This document shows positions 1 through 10,583 of a DNA stretch of 64,000 nucleotides, piece by piece. Positions within the stretch are counted from its first letter, which is position 1; every line of letters begins with the position of its first letter. The notes below the pieces were generated by a model, which was not told the DNA's origin, did not search any database, and saw only the letters and a program-made list of their open reading frames with translations. A program made the translations under genes and the position numbers. The DNA comes from Pyrus communis. Taxonomy: Eukaryota > Streptophyta > Magnoliopsida > Rosales > Rosaceae. The stretch spans positions 4,915,060 through 4,979,059 of the forward strand of contig NC_084805.1 in the NCBI RefSeq assembly GCF_963583255.1. Reading direction: 5' to 3'.

Positions 1-550
1 GGTAGAATACGATTACTCATGAAGGACACTTATCAATCCCAATCCTGTCCTAAATGGTAGGAATAGAAGGTATGAGTTTTCTTCACGTATAATTCTCTTC
101 TAATCCCCGCCAACTGAAAAATTATTCACTTCTACCTTCAACATATCAAACAAGCCAAAAATCTCCAGGTTTTATGTCTACACTATGATATGCAATGCAA
201 CATAGGCGCATGAGTACTGTATCTCGGTCACACATCAAATGATAATTAACCATTATAACAAAATCACCTAATAGCGAAATTGAAGACTGAAAACGATAAG
301 CATCTTATTCATCACGGGAGCATTACCCTCAAAATGTTCGCTATGAAATGGAAATCTAAATCATCCTAATTACCAAATTCATAATTCTCAATTCAAAAAA
401 AAAAAAAAAAAACCTGGAACTTAAGCAAAGTTTTCATGGTGCAGAAAAGCTTTAAGAATCAAAATATTGGTACAGTCCACCCTTTCGTATTATTTCTATC
501 TGAAAACCAACTCATTTTTCATTCACAACTTCTGATAAAACACATGTCCT
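1..550. other. No gene recognised; region downstream of the ATP synthase e gene
   Basis: AT-rich sequence with an A17-18 tract near 395-412. No splice-consistent coding region is seen on either strand. Because the ATP synthase subunit e gene on the minus strand ends at 551, the part next to it is probably that gene's 3' UTR. Confidence 0.4.
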
Positions 551-3224
551 TCAGTGATGAGCCTTTGCCGCAGCCTTTTGTTCAGATTTAGCCTTTGCCT
601 TAGTGGGGAGAAAAAAAGAAAGGAAATAAATACTCGTGCACAAATAAAACGACATGGTGTAAGCAATCCAACAAACAGGCACAAGACTGTCACACAACTC
701 AAACAGCATAACACATAATTTCACATTGCATTATATGCTAGCATCAACTTTGGGTTGAACAGCTTAACAATTTAAATAAAGGGGACAGCTTCAGGTGACA
801 TTTCCCATTCCATTAGTTAGCCCTAGTTGGTCAAATACCAGACCCGTATCCTTATAATGTCTTGACATGTTAAACAAAAAAGTTGATAGTTATAACATAT
901 ATACACATTTAGTTGTGGTGAAGCTTTGATTGGTCATGATCAGAACGAAGTATATTATGGTAAATTGATAGGTGGTTAAAAATGTTAACCCTATGACTAC
1001 TTTCATTCTCCATTTCCAGTTTCGGAAACCGGAGCAACCCCAGTTCCTTTCTAGGACACTGCTGCTAGACTTCCTTTCACATTTGAAGATAAATCTCAGC
1101 TTTGCCCCTAACTTCAGTCAATTAATTATCAACTTAAAATCCAGCAATTCACAAAGGGTTATTTCTCTCTCACATTTACTCGAGCATAGTTTTGGACATT
1201 GTGCTTATTTATATGACAGCAAGTTATCAACACATTGACAAATGGTTAGCAAATATTTAGCTAAAACCCTCCCTTTCTCACAAAACTCTATGCAGCCTCG
1301 TCATTTTTCTTTTTCCCTTCACACTTGTAATTGTTTCTCTAAAACATATGCTACTGGTCACATTTTCATTGACTAATTCTGCTGTCAAATCACACCGTGC
1401 ATTGAAGACTTGAGTTTTGATAGTGAGTTTGTGTAAGTTGTGTTTGTGGGTTGGCAGTTAAACCACTAAGAAGCTATAGTGAAGTCATTGGATTGGTTGC
1501 ATACAGCTTGAGTTAAGATTTAATAGCCCAACCTAGAAGTCTTCATGATGTGAGAAGTCCTCGAAACCAAAAAATATTGTAATCTCTATACAGTTTCACT
1601 TGATATTCTTTACCTCCTTGTGTATTGAATACACTGCTCAAGCAATCTGAACTCGCTCAAAGTGCAAGCCACTCAAAATTGAATCACTAAACTGTTTACA
1701 ACAGCTTGGTTTCCTTATGAATAGTTTATTTTCACTTCAAAGACTTTGTATGCACTTTTATGAAACTTCAGAAACGCATTTATTTATTTCAATGGATGAC
1801 TTGATGCTAGAAACGAAGCTGCAGTTGGAATATTTAAGTTTACTTCTAGAATTTTCCATGCACAACGTGCATATCTTTCTTTCTTAGACACACTTCCGAT
1901 TGAATTCTTTCATCTTAACATAGTGGGCTGCATTATTATGCTTGACCATTGCTATAAAGACTCAGGCTTTTTACAAGCATAGCCAATAATCTAGGCATTG
2001 ACATTATTTCTTATTTGTAGAGCCCCTCTAAAACATCCTTATACACCAATATCTGTTATATGCATTTTGCAGTTTTGTTGAGGGAAAGTTAACACTTCCA
2101 TCGAAGCTTTGTGATAGGGAGCATACTTGGAGGTGAAGAAAAGTTCATTGCTTGCATACAACCAAATTAATAGACCATATTTAGAGCCTAGTTCTATTTC
2201 CAAATTGTTGACATGATCACATAATTGCAACATGCTCGGATTGACAAGTGGTCGAATGCCCCTACAACTAAGCAATCACATACGTAAATCAACCCTAACT
2301 GAAAAAGGAGAGGACTACAGAAAAATAAAAACTCATCACGAAAACATCACCAAAAAGGGATAAAATAAAGAATAATAGAAGACAACATATGTACATTGTA
2401 CAAGTTAAACAAACTATTTCTCGATTATTACTACTCTTGGAGCCAAGAAGTCAGATTTCAGCTACGCATGCCTCTGGCACTACTGAATTTTTTGATGTTT
2501 GGTGTTACCTTAGACGCCGCCAATCATTTAAAACATCAAGTACGATTTAAGCATTAATTAACAATCTCTCCTATTTCAAGCAACCTTATTCATAAGATAG
2601 AAGAGTTCCATACCTAATTTGCTACTTCACAAATTTTAAGACAAGGTTGACATCTACGATATGAGCTCACCAAATGGTGCTTATACTCTTCCATGAACAC
2701 AAAGAAAATACACGAATTCTTCGTATGAAAATGGAACCAAACGAATAGAAAAATTAATCTTTGGAATCGATTTGACCAACATCGATTAAAATCCGCATTA
2801 CTTATTAAAATCTACAAAAATTTAAACAAACCCAATACAAATTTGTAATAAAATGTACAAAATTAACTCATAAAATAAAAAAGTGCGTCAATTGAAAAAA
2901 GAAAAAGAAAAAGGAAAGGAGGTACCTGGAGATACTTGAGCTTAATGCTTCCGTATACGAGTCCAAAGGAGAATGCGGAAGCCCGAGCCACCTGCAAATC
3001 ACCAAGAACCCAGATAACCAATTAGATTAACAACTACCAAATTGGTCCAAAATCCATACGCTAAATTTTTTGTTTTTTTTCCCAAAATATAAACTAATTA
3101 AAAAAAAAAAAGTTAGATCCGGACTGAAAAGAGCAAAAAAAAAAAAAAAAAGAGAAAATTTAAGAGAAATTAATACCAAGGCGAGGGTGCTGGTTCCAGA
3201 ATAGGGTCCAGGAGGCGGCGCCAT
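551..3224 (-). CDS. Mitochondrial ATP synthase subunit e (ATP synthase E chain), 3 exons
   Basis: Exons are 3224-3177, 2991-2926 and 598-551, with GT-AG introns of 185 and 2327 bp. The joined model is 162 nt, 53 residues. The protein starts MAPPPGPYSGTSTLAL, continues with VARASAFSFGLVYGSIKLK and ends in a Lys/Ala-rich tail closing with KAHH. This matches the small plant ATP synthase E chain (about 54 residues), including the short N-terminal hydrophobic segment with the GLVYG motif and the charged C-terminus. In mitochondria subunit e sits in the membrane Fo sector at the dimer interface of complex V. All three exon boundaries fall between codons. The start is the only ATG that gives the family N-terminus. 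The second intron is very long for so small a gene but holds no recognisable nested gene. The exons are too short for simple ORF calling, so the gene is easily missed. Confidence 0.88.
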
Positions 3225-3739
3225 TGTTGTTGCTGGAGAGGACGAGACCGACTGTTAAGCAATTAGACGAAGCGAACAAGAAGGAATCTGTAAAACCTCC
3301 CCGAGTCACACAGCACCAAGCCCTACTACTACAGTTCAGCGTTCCATTGCTTTATATATCGAGTAATTGCGGACCTGGATTATCTACCCCGTTTGGGCTT
3401 TCTACCTGATTTTACCGGGTTTAAATCCTGATCGTACATCACTGTGGAAAAGTATGCGGTCGTTATCGTACGTCCACTTGTTCCATATGGTTGGGCCCAC
3501 TATTTGTAGAGTCAACCAATAAAACATGGTTTATTATGGCTCACCACCTTACTTATTACAAAATTTAGAGTCACACAATAGTAATAAATAGAGAAATGAT
3601 TATGATAATCACCTTAGGGAAGTGAGCAACTATATTCTAAATAAAACACCAACACGTTGTTTTATCTTTAGGAATAGAGTTACTTACCTACTAAATAGAC
3701 GGGAATATTTTTGGTCGTATCACTCAAGCGATAGTGATA
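3225..3739. other. 5' flank of the ATP synthase e gene
   Basis: It should contain the 5' UTR and promoter of the minus-strand gene starting at 3224. No clear TATA box was assigned. Plus-strand ORFs here lack any family resemblance. Confidence 0.4.
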
Positions 3740-3856
3740 CTCACCATCCTATTTATCACCTATAAATGAGTTTAAATTTCAAAATATGTGTAACGGATAG
3801 ACACAAATTTCAAAATTTAAACTCATCCAAAAGTGGTAAATAGAGTGAGTGGTGAG
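3740..3856. repeat. Imperfect inverted repeat (fold-back, MITE-like)
   Basis: The arm 3740-3790, containing GAGTTTAAATTTCAAAATAT, is the imperfect reverse complement of 3803-3856, containing TTTCAAAATTTAAACTC. The loop is about 12 bp. The arms also share CTCACC/GGTGAG ends. Such short fold-backs are typical of small non-autonomous DNA elements; a target duplication was not identified. Confidence 0.55.
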
Positions 3857-4422
3857 CAAAAATGCATCTCTTTATTGCAAGGTTCTAAAAGATGCTAGAC
3901 ACTAATCAAGAAGCGGGTTGGGACTTTGGCCATCTCCACCCGAAGGGTCCAGAGGACCGAAAATCGCCTGAAAATCGTCTCCAACCAAAGGCTAGGTCAA
4001 AAGGCTCGTGGGCCCTATAGGACAAAAAGGGCCAAAGGGTCAACCGGCTGGCCCTACCTAGCCAGCCAGCCCCGGGCCAGGCCACAAATTTGAATGCAAC
4101 GGCTAACTAACGTCAGCTAGCCGTTATATTTGAATTTTTTTTTTTAAATTCTATTTTTTTTCCTATAACTTTCTAAGCCATTAAACAACATTAAGTAACA
4201 TGAAACAACTTTAAACAATATTAAACAACATTAAATAACATCAAACAACATAAAAATTATACAACATAAATTTAAGTTGTTGTAGTTTTTAAATTTAAAT
4301 AATAAATTATGTTTGGCCCTTTGGCCATCGGTTGGTGATAGTTTTTTATCACAGGACTGTATTTGGCCTTATGAGCATTTAGCCCTCGGTTGGAGATGGT
4401 AAGCGATATGGCCCTGCACTGT

Positions 4423-5638
4423 TGTTTGGACCCGATTTCACATTATTGGCCTGAGCAATCAAGGCCGTAGAATGAGTAAAATTATAAGCCTTTGGATTGA
4501 AAATTATTTCTAAAAGTGCGGCTATTTTTGGGTCAGTTCTATGCACGTGGCTTAAGTGTCGTGTGGTAATAAAGTTTCAGAGGTGCTTTGCTTTGCAGAA
4601 GCATGGGGTAATGCTAAAATAATAGGTGTTGGAATTATGATGAGGTAAGAAGCCTAGATATGCTAGGTTTTTGGTCATGATGGGATAAGTCAGGATGAGT
4701 TTTTATCTTGTTTGAAAAGTGAGCCTAGGCTTCAGCTTATAAATGAAATGAGGAGATAGTGACGTGGTAATTTTTTGACCATTGATCATGTGATAATGGG
4801 ATAAAGCCATTATTATTTGGTCAGATGTGGTGCATTTAAATATTAAAGATTTGTGGCGTAAGGAGACTCAAGGATTACTCCTTGGCAGTTGTGATACATC
4901 AGAAGACTAATAGATTATTTTTTGGTAGCCGTGACACATTAAGAGATTCATAAATTTATGGCTTGGACTATCAGTGAGAACAACGTTATAAATACAGAGG
5001 CAATGGCAACGGAAAAAGGGCCCCCTCCAATTCAACACACAAACTACCCTGCGCAAACCCTCGCTTTACGTGAAAGCTCTCAACAACCTTGAGATTTTTA
5101 TTTTCTTTTTCCGCCGACACATCTTCAGTTTGGATAAACAACATTGTGAAGGCAACCGGTGACATCTTCAGTTTGGATAAATAGCACTGTTGCCATAGAA
5201 TCAGTCGACCGCGGAGCACCTTCAGTTTGGATAAACAGCACTGTGTCGAGGCCGACTGGTTATCTATCCAAGTCTCGGTCGAGAAGGATTTTCAAATCCT
5301 TATTAGCAGAGGTCATCTCATTAGCCTTCTCGGCGTAGTGAGGTGTTACATATTACTACATTCGACGCATTGAAAGCCGAATTTGATATTGAACTTCGCA
5401 GAATTAGCAGCCTTATCTTCAAGCTCTAGAACCTGAAGGCCGAGATGTGTTCCTTCCTCGGCCGCAGTTACAAGATCAAGAAGTTAGTAGCGCGCCCAAT
5501 GCCACATCAACATATTTTACTCCCCGGCTGAACTCGGTCGACGAGTTAGCACGCTTCACACATAACTGAATGATGTAGTTGACTTATTAATTACTCGGCA
5601 TACACGCCACGTAAATTTGGTAGTTTTTAGGGTCAACA
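4423..5638. mobile_element. Solo LTR (1216 bp) of an LTR retrotransposon
   Basis: The sequence begins TGTTTGGACCC and ends GGGTCAACA, giving the TG...CA ends of a long terminal repeat. It is flanked by a perfect 5-bp duplication ACTGT (4418-4422 and 5639-5643). Excising it and one ACTGT copy restores the continuity of the surrounding MITE, which can be checked against the uninterrupted copies near 22580 and 6250. A TATA-like ATAAATAC lies at about 4989-4996. Three copies of CTTCAGTTTGGATAAA occur near 5124, 5165 and 5219. No internal region or second LTR is present, so this is a solo LTR left by LTR-LTR recombination. The superfamily cannot be told from the LTR alone. Confidence 0.85.
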
Positions 5639-5710
5639 ACTGTTCATTAAAATATTAATTTCTTGGAGGGCCAAAGGGCTAAAACGAGCCATCTGTCATT
5701 TCTTCGATTA

Positions 5711-6334
5711 GGCCATCTCCAACTGAATGGTCCAGAAGGCCAGAAGGCCGAAAATAACCCAAAAACCGTCTCCAACCAAAGGCTAGGCCAAAGGGCTCAT
5801 GGGCCCCACTAGACAAAAAAGGGCTAAATGGCCAACTGGCTGACCCAACTTAGTCAGCCAGCCAGCCCCGAGCTGGGCTAGAATTTTCATTATTGCTGTT
5901 GGTTATATCCGACAACATTGTACTTATTCCTGTCGGTTATATCCGACAGGAATGGTAGGCCAAAATTTCAAACACAACAGCTACTTACCATTGGATTCAT
6001 TTTTTTTTTTTGGGCCAAATTTTTTTTTTTTTTTATGAATTTAGTTTGTAGTTTTTAAATTTAATTTGTAGTTTTTAAATTTAAGTTGTTGTTTTTAAAT
6101 TTAAGTTGTTGTAGTTTTTAAATTTAATTAATAACTTATGTTTGGCCCCATGGCCTTTGGCCCTCGGCTGGAAACGGTTTTTTGTGACAGGGTTAAAACG
6201 AGCCCTATGGCCCTTTGGCCCTCGGTTGGAGATAGAGGCAAATATGGACATATACTGTTCATTAAAATATTAATATCTTGGAGGACCATAGGGCTAAAAC
6301 GAGTCATCTGGCTAGCCTTCGGTTGGAGATGGCC
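5711..6334. mobile_element. PIF/Harbinger-type MITE nested in a family member
   Basis: The terminal repeats are GGCCATCTCCAACTGAA at 5711 and, on the complementary strand, GGCCATCTCCAACCGAA at 6334. TTA target duplications are at 5708-5710 and 6335-6337. Length is 624 bp. The target TTA is inside the right terminal repeat of the older element 3928-6346, so an element has jumped into the end of a relative. The interior contains short tandem repeats of TTTTTAAATTTAAGTTGTTG and a duplicated stem around TCGGTTATATCCGACA (5900-5950). Confidence 0.85.
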
Positions 6335-6349
6335 TTAGAGATGGCCTTA

Positions 6350-6763
6350 GGTCTTCATTGAAAGGGGCTAAAGGTCCAAAGGCCAAAAAATGGTTTGATT
6401 TGTCAAAAAACTTATCTCCAACTGATGATTGAACTATAATTCTATAGAGCCCATCATACTATTATTTCGCCAAAGGGGCATCGGGCTAGTCAAATGTAGC
6501 CTTCCTCTTAGCCCCTATTCTGGGGCCCAGTTTCTCAATTGCAAAAATTGATTCAAACTCAATGGCTAGATTTGAAAACATCAAACGATAGTTTAATTAA
6601 ATTAAACAATAAATTTAAAATATAAAGTTAAAACTAATAAATTTCCGAAGGGGGTTGAAGATGGTATATGAATATGGCATGGCATTATATATTTAAAAAC
6701 AATTTTTTGCAGGGGTATAATTCCAGGTAGAACTATGTTTAGCACTTTCGTTTGGAGATGACC
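6350..6763. mobile_element. Third, diverged TTA-flanked MITE, sharing its left TTA with the previous element
   Basis: It starts right after the TTA at 6347-6349 and ends TTTGGAGATGACC at 6763, before TTA at 6764-6766. The left end GGTCTTCATTGAAAGGGGCTAAA is a poor but recognisable inverted match to the right end (TTTAGCACTTTCGTTTGGAG). Probably a distinct Harbinger-type family; weaker evidence than for its neighbours. Confidence 0.55.
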
Positions 6764-7090
6764 TTAATAGTTGAAGAATGACTATGACATATGCCCAACC
6801 ACATTGGATTTACTTGTGCTCATACTTTAGAATGTTGAAAATTCAAATTGTTTCAAAACAACTAATCTATTGACTTTAAATGTACATTTTTTCACAATCG
6901 ATATTACTTATTTAAGCTATATTATGAGAATAGAAGAAATAAATTTGAAATGAACATAATTAGACAGAAACATTTTATTCACCATAATAATACACTAGCA
7001 AAATCAATTGTAAGTAAATGAAATGCGTAACAATATCTCTGTGTGATCCCATTATACCAAGATACGCCCCCAAACCCACCACTTGCAAAA

Positions 7091-7363
7091 TCAAGCTACA
7101 TCTCTTTCAAACATCCTATGCTTCCTCAGCAACAAGCCATGGGCTCCATAATAAACATCACAACTTTTCGAAGATCCGGAATCAAGTGGGTATGAAGAAT
7201 TGCATAGCTTGGGGTTATCATCTTGAGGACCTATATCATCTGGATTAGACCAAGGCCGGTGCCCACCGTACATATTTCGCCTATGCCACTCTTCGACTGG
7301 AAGGTGGAGTTCTAACACTCGGAGTAACAGAGCACCAACATTTGCACCTATAGGTCGGGGCAT
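7091..7363 (-). other. Unrecognised 90-codon ORF, degraded in the second copy
   Basis: The ORF starts MPRPIGANVGALLLRVLELH and contains EEWHRRNMYGGHRPWSNPDD. It resembles no family I recognise. The equivalent part of copy B (about 8640-8925) keeps similar words (the MPRLIGADVGGLLLELH-like start) but is frameshifted, so it is not under obvious constraint there. It could be a captured gene exon or chance. No function is assigned. Confidence 0.25.
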
Positions 7364-7459
7364 AATCTGTATTTAGCCCATCAAAAAAAGAGATTGTAAC
7401 TTTGAGATTTCAGGTTGTGATTGACACTAACAAATTAACTAAAACAAATGTGTAGAATT

Positions 7460-8190
7460 CAATGTTTTAAAAGGCGAAGGCATAGGCGAAGCATCTCTCG
7501 GATAGCCACACCTAGGCGAAAGCCTTGAGGCGTGAGACTAATTTTTTTAATATATATATATATATAATATCTTAGTGGGATACGTAGGTCTTAAAAGAAA
7601 AAACAAAAAATCTATATAACATTACAAAAATAATAATAAAACCAAAATGGTTGCATCAATATTTCTTTCCTATTGGCCAAGTGGGTTTTTGGATATTATA
7701 AACTAATATTAAAAGAATAGAAGTCTTTTGATTTTTTTTTAAGATTTATAAGATAATATTAAAAAGTTTAAAAATCATTTTGTCTTGGGCTTATCTTTTA
7801 GTCTTCATAATATTTATAAAATTAATATTAAAAACAAAAAAAGAATGTCCTAAAAGCATATGTTGTACAATTGTCAACAAAGAAAGAAAAAATTTTAAGA
7901 AAACAAAAAATAAGGCAAAATATTTGCCGTCTTCTTCATCTTTCTTCTTCGAGCTTTGCAACCAAAAAGTCCAGTAACTTATTCAACTAAAAACCCAAAT
8001 TTCAACAAAAAAAAAATTTCAAATTTCGGCAACATTGACGCCCAATAAAATGCCTTGAGGTGCGCCCTTGCCGTCCAAGCACGCCCTAACGAAGCCTAGG
8101 CGAGTTTTTGCCCACCCCCACAAAACAAAGGCGATTTTTCTGCAACCCTGCCTCCAAAGCCGCCTTGGGGTGAGTTTTTCAAAACACTAG
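7460..8190. mobile_element. hAT-like non-autonomous element in duplication copy A
   Basis: The ends are CAATGTTTTAAAAGG (7460) and, on the complement, CTAGTGTTTTGAAAAA (8190). They are flanked by TAGAATTC (7453-7460) and TAGAATTT (8191-8198), an 8-bp duplication with one mismatch. GC-rich 'CCTAGGCG'-type motifs occupy both subterminal regions and an AT-rich stretch the middle. The 8-bp site duplication and CA(A/G)TG ends suggest the hAT superfamily. No transposase is encoded. Confidence 0.6.
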
Positions 8191-9309
8191 TAGAATTTTA
8201 AACAACCAGTTAACTAGAAAGTTAATCCTCTCACTGAATAAAGTTAAAGGCATTGAGTTTAGGAGCATTATTAACAAGGAGGAGCAGAAACCATGCAACT
8301 CCATCATCATGCATGAGTGGTATTTTAGGAAATACAACTATACCTCCATGAGGGTCCTAATTGGATTTACTTGAGCTCATACTTTAGAATGCTGAAAATT
8401 CAAATTGTATCAAAACAACTTATCTATTGACTTCAAATGTACATTTTTTTCACACTTGATATTACTTATTTAAGGTATATTAAGAGAATAGAAGAAATAA
8501 ATTTGAAACGAATATAGTTAGACATAAAAATTCTATTCGCCAGAATAATACACCACTTATAAAATCAATTGTAATTAAATGAAATGTGTAACAATATCTC
8601 TCCGTGATTCCATTATACCTAGATACGCCCCATACGCCCTCAGAACCACCACTTGCAAAATCAAGCTGCATCTCTTTCAGACATCATGTGCTTCCTCGGC
8701 AACAGGCCATGGGCTCCATAATAAACATCACAACTTTTCCGAAGATCCGAAATCAGGTGGGTCTAAAGAATTGCATAGATTGGGGTTATCATCTTGAGGA
8801 CCCATATTGTCTGGATCATACAAAGCCAGCGCCCATAGTACATATTGCACCTATGCCACTCTTCGCCTAAAAGATGGAGTTCGAGTAACAGACCACCAAC
8901 ATCTGCACCTATAAGCCGTGGCATATTCTGTATATAGCCCATCGAAAAAAGAGATTGTAACTACGAGATTACATGTTGTGATTGACACTAACAAATTAAC
9001 TAAAACAATGTGTAGAATTCAATGTTTTAAAAGATGAAGGCGTAGGTGAGACGTTTCTCGGATAGCCACGCCTAAGCGAGAGCTTTGAGGCGTGAGGCGA
9101 AGTCTCACGAAACCTAAATTTTTTAATATATAATATTACAAAAATAATAATAAAAACAAAATGGTTGTATCAACCTTTCTTTTCCTATTGGCCAAGTAGA
9201 TTTTTGCATATTATAAACTAATATTAAAGGAATAAAGGTCTCTTGATTTTTTTAGATTTATAAACTAATATTAAAAAAAATAAAAGTCTTTTGATTCTTT
9301 TCCTATTGG

Positions 9310-9780
9310 CTCAAGGGAAAAATTTATAGGACGGCAATAAGGCCAGCAATGCTTTATGACACGAAATGTTGGGCATTGAAGCATCAACACGTACATAAAA
9401 TGAGTGTAGCGGAGATGAAAATGCTTTATTGGATGTGTGGACACACGAGGGATAATATTAGGAATGAGGATATTCGTAGTAAAGTGAAGTATCCGAAATT
9501 GAAGGAAAGATGAGAGAAAATCGGCTATGGTGGTTTGGACATGTGAAACGAAGGCCCACTGATGCTCCGGTTTGAAGATGCAATTATGGGAAAGAAGTTC
9601 AAGGTCGAAGGGGTAGAGGAAGACATAAGAAGACTTTGGAAAAGACTCTAAGAAAAGACTTAAAGTACTTGGATCTAACAAAAGATGTGATATAAAATCG
9701 AGCGCAATGGGGTTCTTGGATTCATATAGCCAACTCCACTTAGTGAAAAAAAGTTTTGTTGTTGTTGTTGTTATAGATAA
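9310..9780 (+). mobile_element. 3' fragment of an RTE-like LINE (reverse transcriptase C-terminus)
   Basis: The plus-strand translation from about 9320 includes KFYRTAIRPAMLYDTKCWA, then HVHKMSVAEMKMLYWMCGHT and [13 protein letters not shown]. This is the familiar C-terminal region of plant RTE-type LINE reverse transcriptases, followed by frameshifted RGRGRHKKTLEKTL-like sequence and a (GTT)n tail at about 9757-9772. Frameshifts and stops make it a dead 5'-truncated copy. The tail and 5' truncation fit LINE target-primed insertion. Confidence 0.75.
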
Positions 9781-9968
9781 AATTTGATTGATTGTTATTA
9801 CTTTCTCTCCAATACGGAGGCAGTATATATATACACATCTATTCCTTGCAGTACAACGAATAATAATACAAGAGTTTATCCTAGTACTAGGAAGGAATCC
9901 CTTTAATCTAGGAAACCAAATTCCATTCCAATACCTATTAACTTATGACTCACACGCCCAACCGTTGT
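9781..9968. repeat. Additional insert beside the LINE fragment, unclassified
   Basis: This piece is absent from copy A. It contains AGTATATATATACACATCTA and the near-palindromic TCCTAGTACTAGGA. It looks like part of another retroelement, but no defining ends were found. Confidence 0.3.
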
Positions 9969-10583
9969 ATAAAATAATATTAAAAAGTTAAAAAATCTTT
10001 TTATCTTGGGCCTATCTTTTATTCTTTATAATATCTATAAAATTAATATTAAAAACAAAAACATAACAAAAAAGAATATCCTAAAGGCATATACTGTACA
10101 ATTGTCAACAATGAAAGAAAAAATTTAAAGAAAACAAAAAATAAGGCAAAATATGTGCCATCTTCTTCATCTTTCTTCTTCAAGCTTTGCAACCAAAAAG
10201 CCTAGTAACTTTTGCAACTAAAACCCCAGATTTCAACAAAAAAAAAAAATTCAAATTTCAGCAACATTGACGCCCAATAAAACGCCTTGAGGTGCGCATC
10301 TACCACCCAGGTGCGCCCCAATGAAGCCTAGGCGAGTTTTCTCCCACCCCACAAAACAGAGGCAATTTTTCTGGAGCCCCGCTTCCAAAGCCACCTAGGC
10401 GCGCCTTGGGGTGAGTTCTTCAAAATACTAGTAGAATTTTAAACAACCAGTTAACAAGAAAGTTAATCCTCTGACTGAATAAAGTTGCAGAGATTGAGTT
10501 TAGCAGAAACCATGCAACTCCCTCAGCATGCATGAGTGGTATTTTAGGAGATACAACTATACCTGCATATGAGGGTCCTAATT

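Larger units (their letters stand above)
3928..6346. mobile_element. PIF/Harbinger-type MITE, split by two nested insertions
   Basis: The left end GGCCATCTCCACCC is at 3928 and the right end GAGATGGCC at 6338-6346, followed by TTA. The element's own sequence is 3928-4422, 5644-5710 and 6338-6346. A solo LTR interrupts it at 4423-5638, and a second member of the same family at 5711-6334. Removing both restores a right end like that of the 2.2-kb Harbinger element at 20491-22660 (the AAAACGAGCCATCTG...GAGATGGCC block). Terminal inverted repeats of this form with 3-bp TTA target duplications are characteristic of PIF/Harbinger elements. The left flank is TTT rather than TTA, presumably mutated. 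The body shares the 'GCTCGTGGGCCC' and 'TTTGAATGCAACGGCTA' blocks with the large copy. Confidence 0.8.
6804..8360. repeat. Tandem duplication, copy A (1.56 kb)
   Basis: The segment starting TTGGATTTACTTGTGCTCATACTTTAGAATG is repeated from 8361, and both copies end in GAGGGTCCTAATT. The copies share the CATACTTTAGAATG start, the AAATGAAATG(C/T)GTAACAATATCTC block, a hAT-like insertion at the same site and the AACCATGCAACTCC block near the end. Sharing the hAT-like insertion at the identical position means duplication came after that insertion. Confidence 0.8.
9020..10431. mobile_element. hAT-like element in copy B, interrupted by a LINE fragment
   Basis: It has the same ends and the same TAGAATT-type flanks as the copy at 7460-8190 (flanks near 9013 and 10432). 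Its middle is interrupted at about 9290-9968. It is the duplicated partner, not an independent insertion. Confidence 0.6.
8361..10583. repeat. Tandem duplication, copy B, enlarged by insertion
   Basis: It is collinear with 6804-8360 but about 670 bp longer, because 9290-9968 has no counterpart in copy A. That insert includes a LINE 3' fragment. Substitutions and small indels separate the copies, so the duplication is not recent. Confidence 0.75.

Noticed and set aside
4986..5219. ORF within the solo LTR
   Set aside because: It spans the triplicated motif and TATA-like region; LTRs are not expected to code, and the sequence resembles no protein.
9271..9681. 136-codon minus-strand ORF
   Set aside because: It is the antisense of the LINE reverse-transcriptase C-terminus, which is readable on the plus strand.
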